Assembly: GCF_937890585.1 (NCBI RefSeq)
Contig: NZ_CALACG010000275.1
Span: 1 to 5,706, forward strand
DNA from: an uncultured Campylobacter sp.
Lineage (GTDB): Bacteria; Campylobacterota; Campylobacteria; Campylobacterales; Campylobacteraceae
DNA length: 5,706 nt
Direction: 5' to 3'
Shown piece by piece: positions 5,101 through 5,706 of the stretch. The notes below the pieces were generated by a model, which saw only the letters and a list, made by a program, of their open reading frames with translations, had not been told where the DNA came from and made no database searches. Each line of letters starts with the position of its first letter. Position 1 is the first letter of the stretch. The position numbers were made by a program, and so were the translations under genes.

Positions 5101-5706
5101 TTGCAAAATAACGCCTTTAAAACGCTAAAAGGCATAGCGACCGAGCATAACAAAAAGCTCATTTTGACCTTTGCTTTTGTACTAGCAGAGAACGGACTTT
5201 TTCTAGCTTATCCGATATTTGCAGGCTTTGCGATCAACACAATCATACAAGGCAACACGCTAAACGCCCTCATTTACGCACTTTTTGTGCTCATAGCGTG
5301 GCTTGTAGGAGCCATTAGGCGCCGCGTGGATACGCAAGTTTTTGCAAATATCTATGCAAAGCTCGCCGTAAATGTCATCATGAATGAAAAGCAAAACGCC
5401 AAAGACGACTCTGCCATCATCGCCAGAGTAGCGCTCTCGCGAGAGTTTGTAAATTTCTTTGAGACGCATTTTCCTATGTTTTTTACATCGGTTATTTCGA
5501 TCATCGGCTCAGCGTTTATGCTCATTTTGCCCGGCCAAAGGTCGCTGTGGCGTGCTTTGTAGTGATGACCTTTTTTCTTATATTTTTGCCAAGATATATC
5601 AAGAAAAATGACGATCTTTATCTTCGCTTAAATGACCGCCTAGAAAAAGAGGCAAAGATGATAGGTGTTTTTAACAAAAGCACGCTAAATAGGCACTACG
5701 ATGTCG
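5101..5706 (+). pseudogene. ABC-type transmembrane domain protein (ABC_membrane_3-like), frameshifted and cut by the window edge
   Basis: The first frame gives 153 residues and stops at 5560-5562. It looks like the start of the stand-alone six-transmembrane ABC-domain family (ABC_membrane_3), which lacks a nucleotide-binding domain of its own. Hydrophobic segments lie at about 20-48, 55-72 and 126-143. RRRVDTQVFANIYAKLA (73-89) and ARVALSREFVNFFE (108-121) are the most family-like parts. The last residues of this frame, GQRSLWRAL, do not fit the family. A second frame, offset by one base, continues the protein from about 5538 to the window end, with KVAVACFVVMTFFLIFLPRY and then LYLRLNDRLEKEAKMIG. 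A one-base deletion (or two-base insertion) around 5518-5540 explains this. It may be a real mutation or a sequencing error. Substrate is unknown. It is divergent from the cupin operon and may share its control. Confidence 0.75.

Overview
The window looks like chromosomal DNA of a Campylobacter (Epsilonproteobacteria / Campylobacterota), possibly of the C. concisus group. This rests on the AT-rich base composition, the constant use of AAATTTA-type words in and between genes, TAAAAT-type -10 boxes, and the character of the MnmA and Prs proteins. The genus is an inference; the species is not proven by the sequence. I see no rRNA, tRNA, CRISPR array, insertion sequence or phage gene.

The left half (1-3065) is housekeeping. 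It holds the last codons of an unidentified gene (3-47), then mnmA (tRNA 2-thiouridylase). A DUF488/YeaO-family gene on the opposite strand has a 3' end that overlaps mnmA by 14 bases. A small lipoprotein gene follows, and then prs (PRPP synthetase), which ends in a hairpin. The DUF488 gene and the lipoprotein gene are divergent and share a 130-base promoter region. The DUF488 promoter appears to start transcription exactly at the start codon.

The stretch 3036-3360 has no intact gene. It contains three inverted repeats with shared sequence words, and what looks like the decayed end of a membrane-protein gene on the minus strand.

The right half (3361-5706) is an accessory, probably stress-related locus. 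Three minus-strand genes lie in the order cupin, NAD(P)-binding protein, Rrf2-family regulator. Facing away from them is a plus-strand gene for a stand-alone ABC-type membrane domain (ABC_membrane_3-like), which is broken by a frameshift near 5530-5540 and runs off the window. The Rrf2 / NAD(P)-binding pairing resembles Bacillus subtilis ywnA-ywnB.

The most striking signal lies between the cupin and the ABC-type gene. Two copies of the same operator-like palindrome, GTTGTAA-N9-TTACAAC, flank a near-consensus sigma-70 promoter (TTGACA-N17-TATACT) for the cupin. One copy covers the -35 box and the other covers the transcript start. This suggests tight repression of the cupin operon by a dimeric regulator, possibly together with the divergent membrane gene. 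The regulator cannot be identified from this window.
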